A DNA stretch of 49,136 nt, taken from positions 1 through 49,136 of the forward strand of contig NZ_BSDJ01000046.1 in assembly GCF_027925525.1 (NCBI RefSeq), in the 5' to 3' direction. Under the pieces are notes generated by a model. It was not told where the DNA came from and did not search any database. It saw nothing but the letters and a program-made list of their open reading frames with translations. The DNA is from Paenibacillus tyrphae. GTDB taxonomy: Bacteria > Bacillota > Bacilli > Paenibacillales > NBRC-103111. This document shows positions 48,766 through 49,136 of this stretch, piece by piece (the stretch's first letter is position 1; every line of letters starts with the position of its first letter). The position numbers and the translations under genes were made by a program.

Positions 48766-49008
48766 GTGGCATACTCCCGAGGGAGATGCTTGCTCCCGGA
48801 CTGGCTTGACAAATTGGGATTATCCCAAGCTGAATATTCTCGCCGTTCCGGTCGATCCAAACGAGTTATTTCGCATTTTTGCAACGATACACGCGTTATG
48901 CTGGGGGTATGCTGCTTTGGTTGGGGAAGTATCGTAAAAGTACCGCACCAGCTTATCAATTGGCTGGCAGGCCTTAATCATGGGAGGATGCTATGGTCGA
49001 TGAACTAA
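48766..49008 (+). CDS. Possibly degraded XRE-type HTH gene
   Basis: GTG at 48766 opens an 80-codon frame. Residues 10-45 (LPDWLDKLGLSQAEYSRRSG, then KRVISHFCNDTRV) look like a Cro/C1-type helix-turn-helix, but the frame then turns into unrelated sequence (GVCCFGWGSIVKVPHQL), as if shifted. A second short frame follows at 48993-49073 after GGAGG (MVDELNRLLEDLHDLQTYWS). The gene may be frameshifted or may be a short natural variant; the region runs to the window edge. Confidence 0.4.
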   Translation: MAYSRGRCLLPDWLDKLGLSQAEYSRRSGRSKRVISHFCNDTRVMLGVCCFGWGSIVKVPHQLINWLAGLNHGRMLWSMN

Positions 49009-49136
49009 ATCGGTTGCTCGAAGATTTACACGATCTTCAAACTTACTGGAGTACCGAAAATTTCCCATGCTAGACCAGAAGAAGTATATGCTGTTGATCG
49101 CATGTTTGTATGAGAAAGAGTCCCAGCCCACTTAAT

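Overview
The window looks like a chromosomal segment of a Paenibacillus-type Firmicute. The coding sequence is moderately GC-rich, AGGAGG-type ribosome binding sites precede ATG, GTG and TTG starts, and there is a large S-layer-homology (SLH) surface protein, a YesM/YesN-type two-component pair beside a carbohydrate ABC transporter without its own ATPase, and Bacillus-type bdhA and hxlAB/hxlR genes. No rRNA, transposase, integrase or CRISPR array was seen, so this is not a prophage or an obvious mobile island.

Layout. 1-432: 3' end of an FG-GAP/VCBS repeat protein. 650-3011: butanediol dehydrogenase divergent from a LacI-type regulator, with two operator-like palindromes between them. 3095-4479: PIG-L deacetylase and an AlkA-like DNA glycosylase. 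4621-7765: Fur box, ferric-siderophore binding lipoprotein and a fused double permease. 7857-8105: a long imperfect palindrome. 8256-11318: the most striking locus, with a promoter, two short leader ORFs each followed by an intrinsic terminator, an array of four tRNA-sized units (Glu UUC, a tRNA-like RNA, Gln UUG, Asp GUC), then a YkuK-family RNase-H-fold protein, the RNA 2'-phosphotransferase KptA and a TatD-family hydrolase. 11551-13466: ribulose-monophosphate formaldehyde fixation (hxlA, hxlB, hxlR). 13570-15903 (minus): SEC-C protein and a Tat-exported PhoX-like phosphatase. 16096-24719: GNAT, DUF6916, three phage-tail-collar proteins and a 2048-residue CSLREA/beta-helix/DUF11/Ig/SLH surface protein. 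24886-32801: a SWIM, HEAT, MoxR AAA+, DUF5682, VWA operon resembling the E. coli yehLMPQ genes. 33616-40020: sugar-type ABC transporter (lipoprotein and two permeases) with a YesM/YesN pair. 40027-40829 (minus): MarR regulator and a DUF3147 gene broken by an in-frame stop. 40931-42907: a dihydroorotate-dehydrogenase-like domain fused to a membrane domain. 43435-46617: a long structured leader with a terminator, then the RNA ligase RtcB and a BCS1-like AAA ATPase. 46696-49136: a PNPOx-family protein, a pentapeptide-like protein, two tandem paralogues of unknown function and a degraded-looking HTH gene.

How the parts may work together. Two separate loci, kptA with tRNA genes and rtcB with an AAA ATPase, encode enzymes that act on broken or repaired RNA. 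Both start from a similar promoter, carry a short leader ORF with a strong ribosome binding site, and have an intrinsic terminator before the first main gene. The sequence therefore suggests an inducible tRNA-damage response, controlled by read-through, that supplies both repair enzymes and replacement tRNAs. The anticodons supplied (UUC, UUG, GUC) are of the type attacked by known anticodon nucleases. This is inference, but it can be tested. Two copies of a 186-188 bp four-unit inverted repeat (32974-33161 and 43035-43220) bracket the transporter and regulator region and appear to be a dispersed intergenic element.
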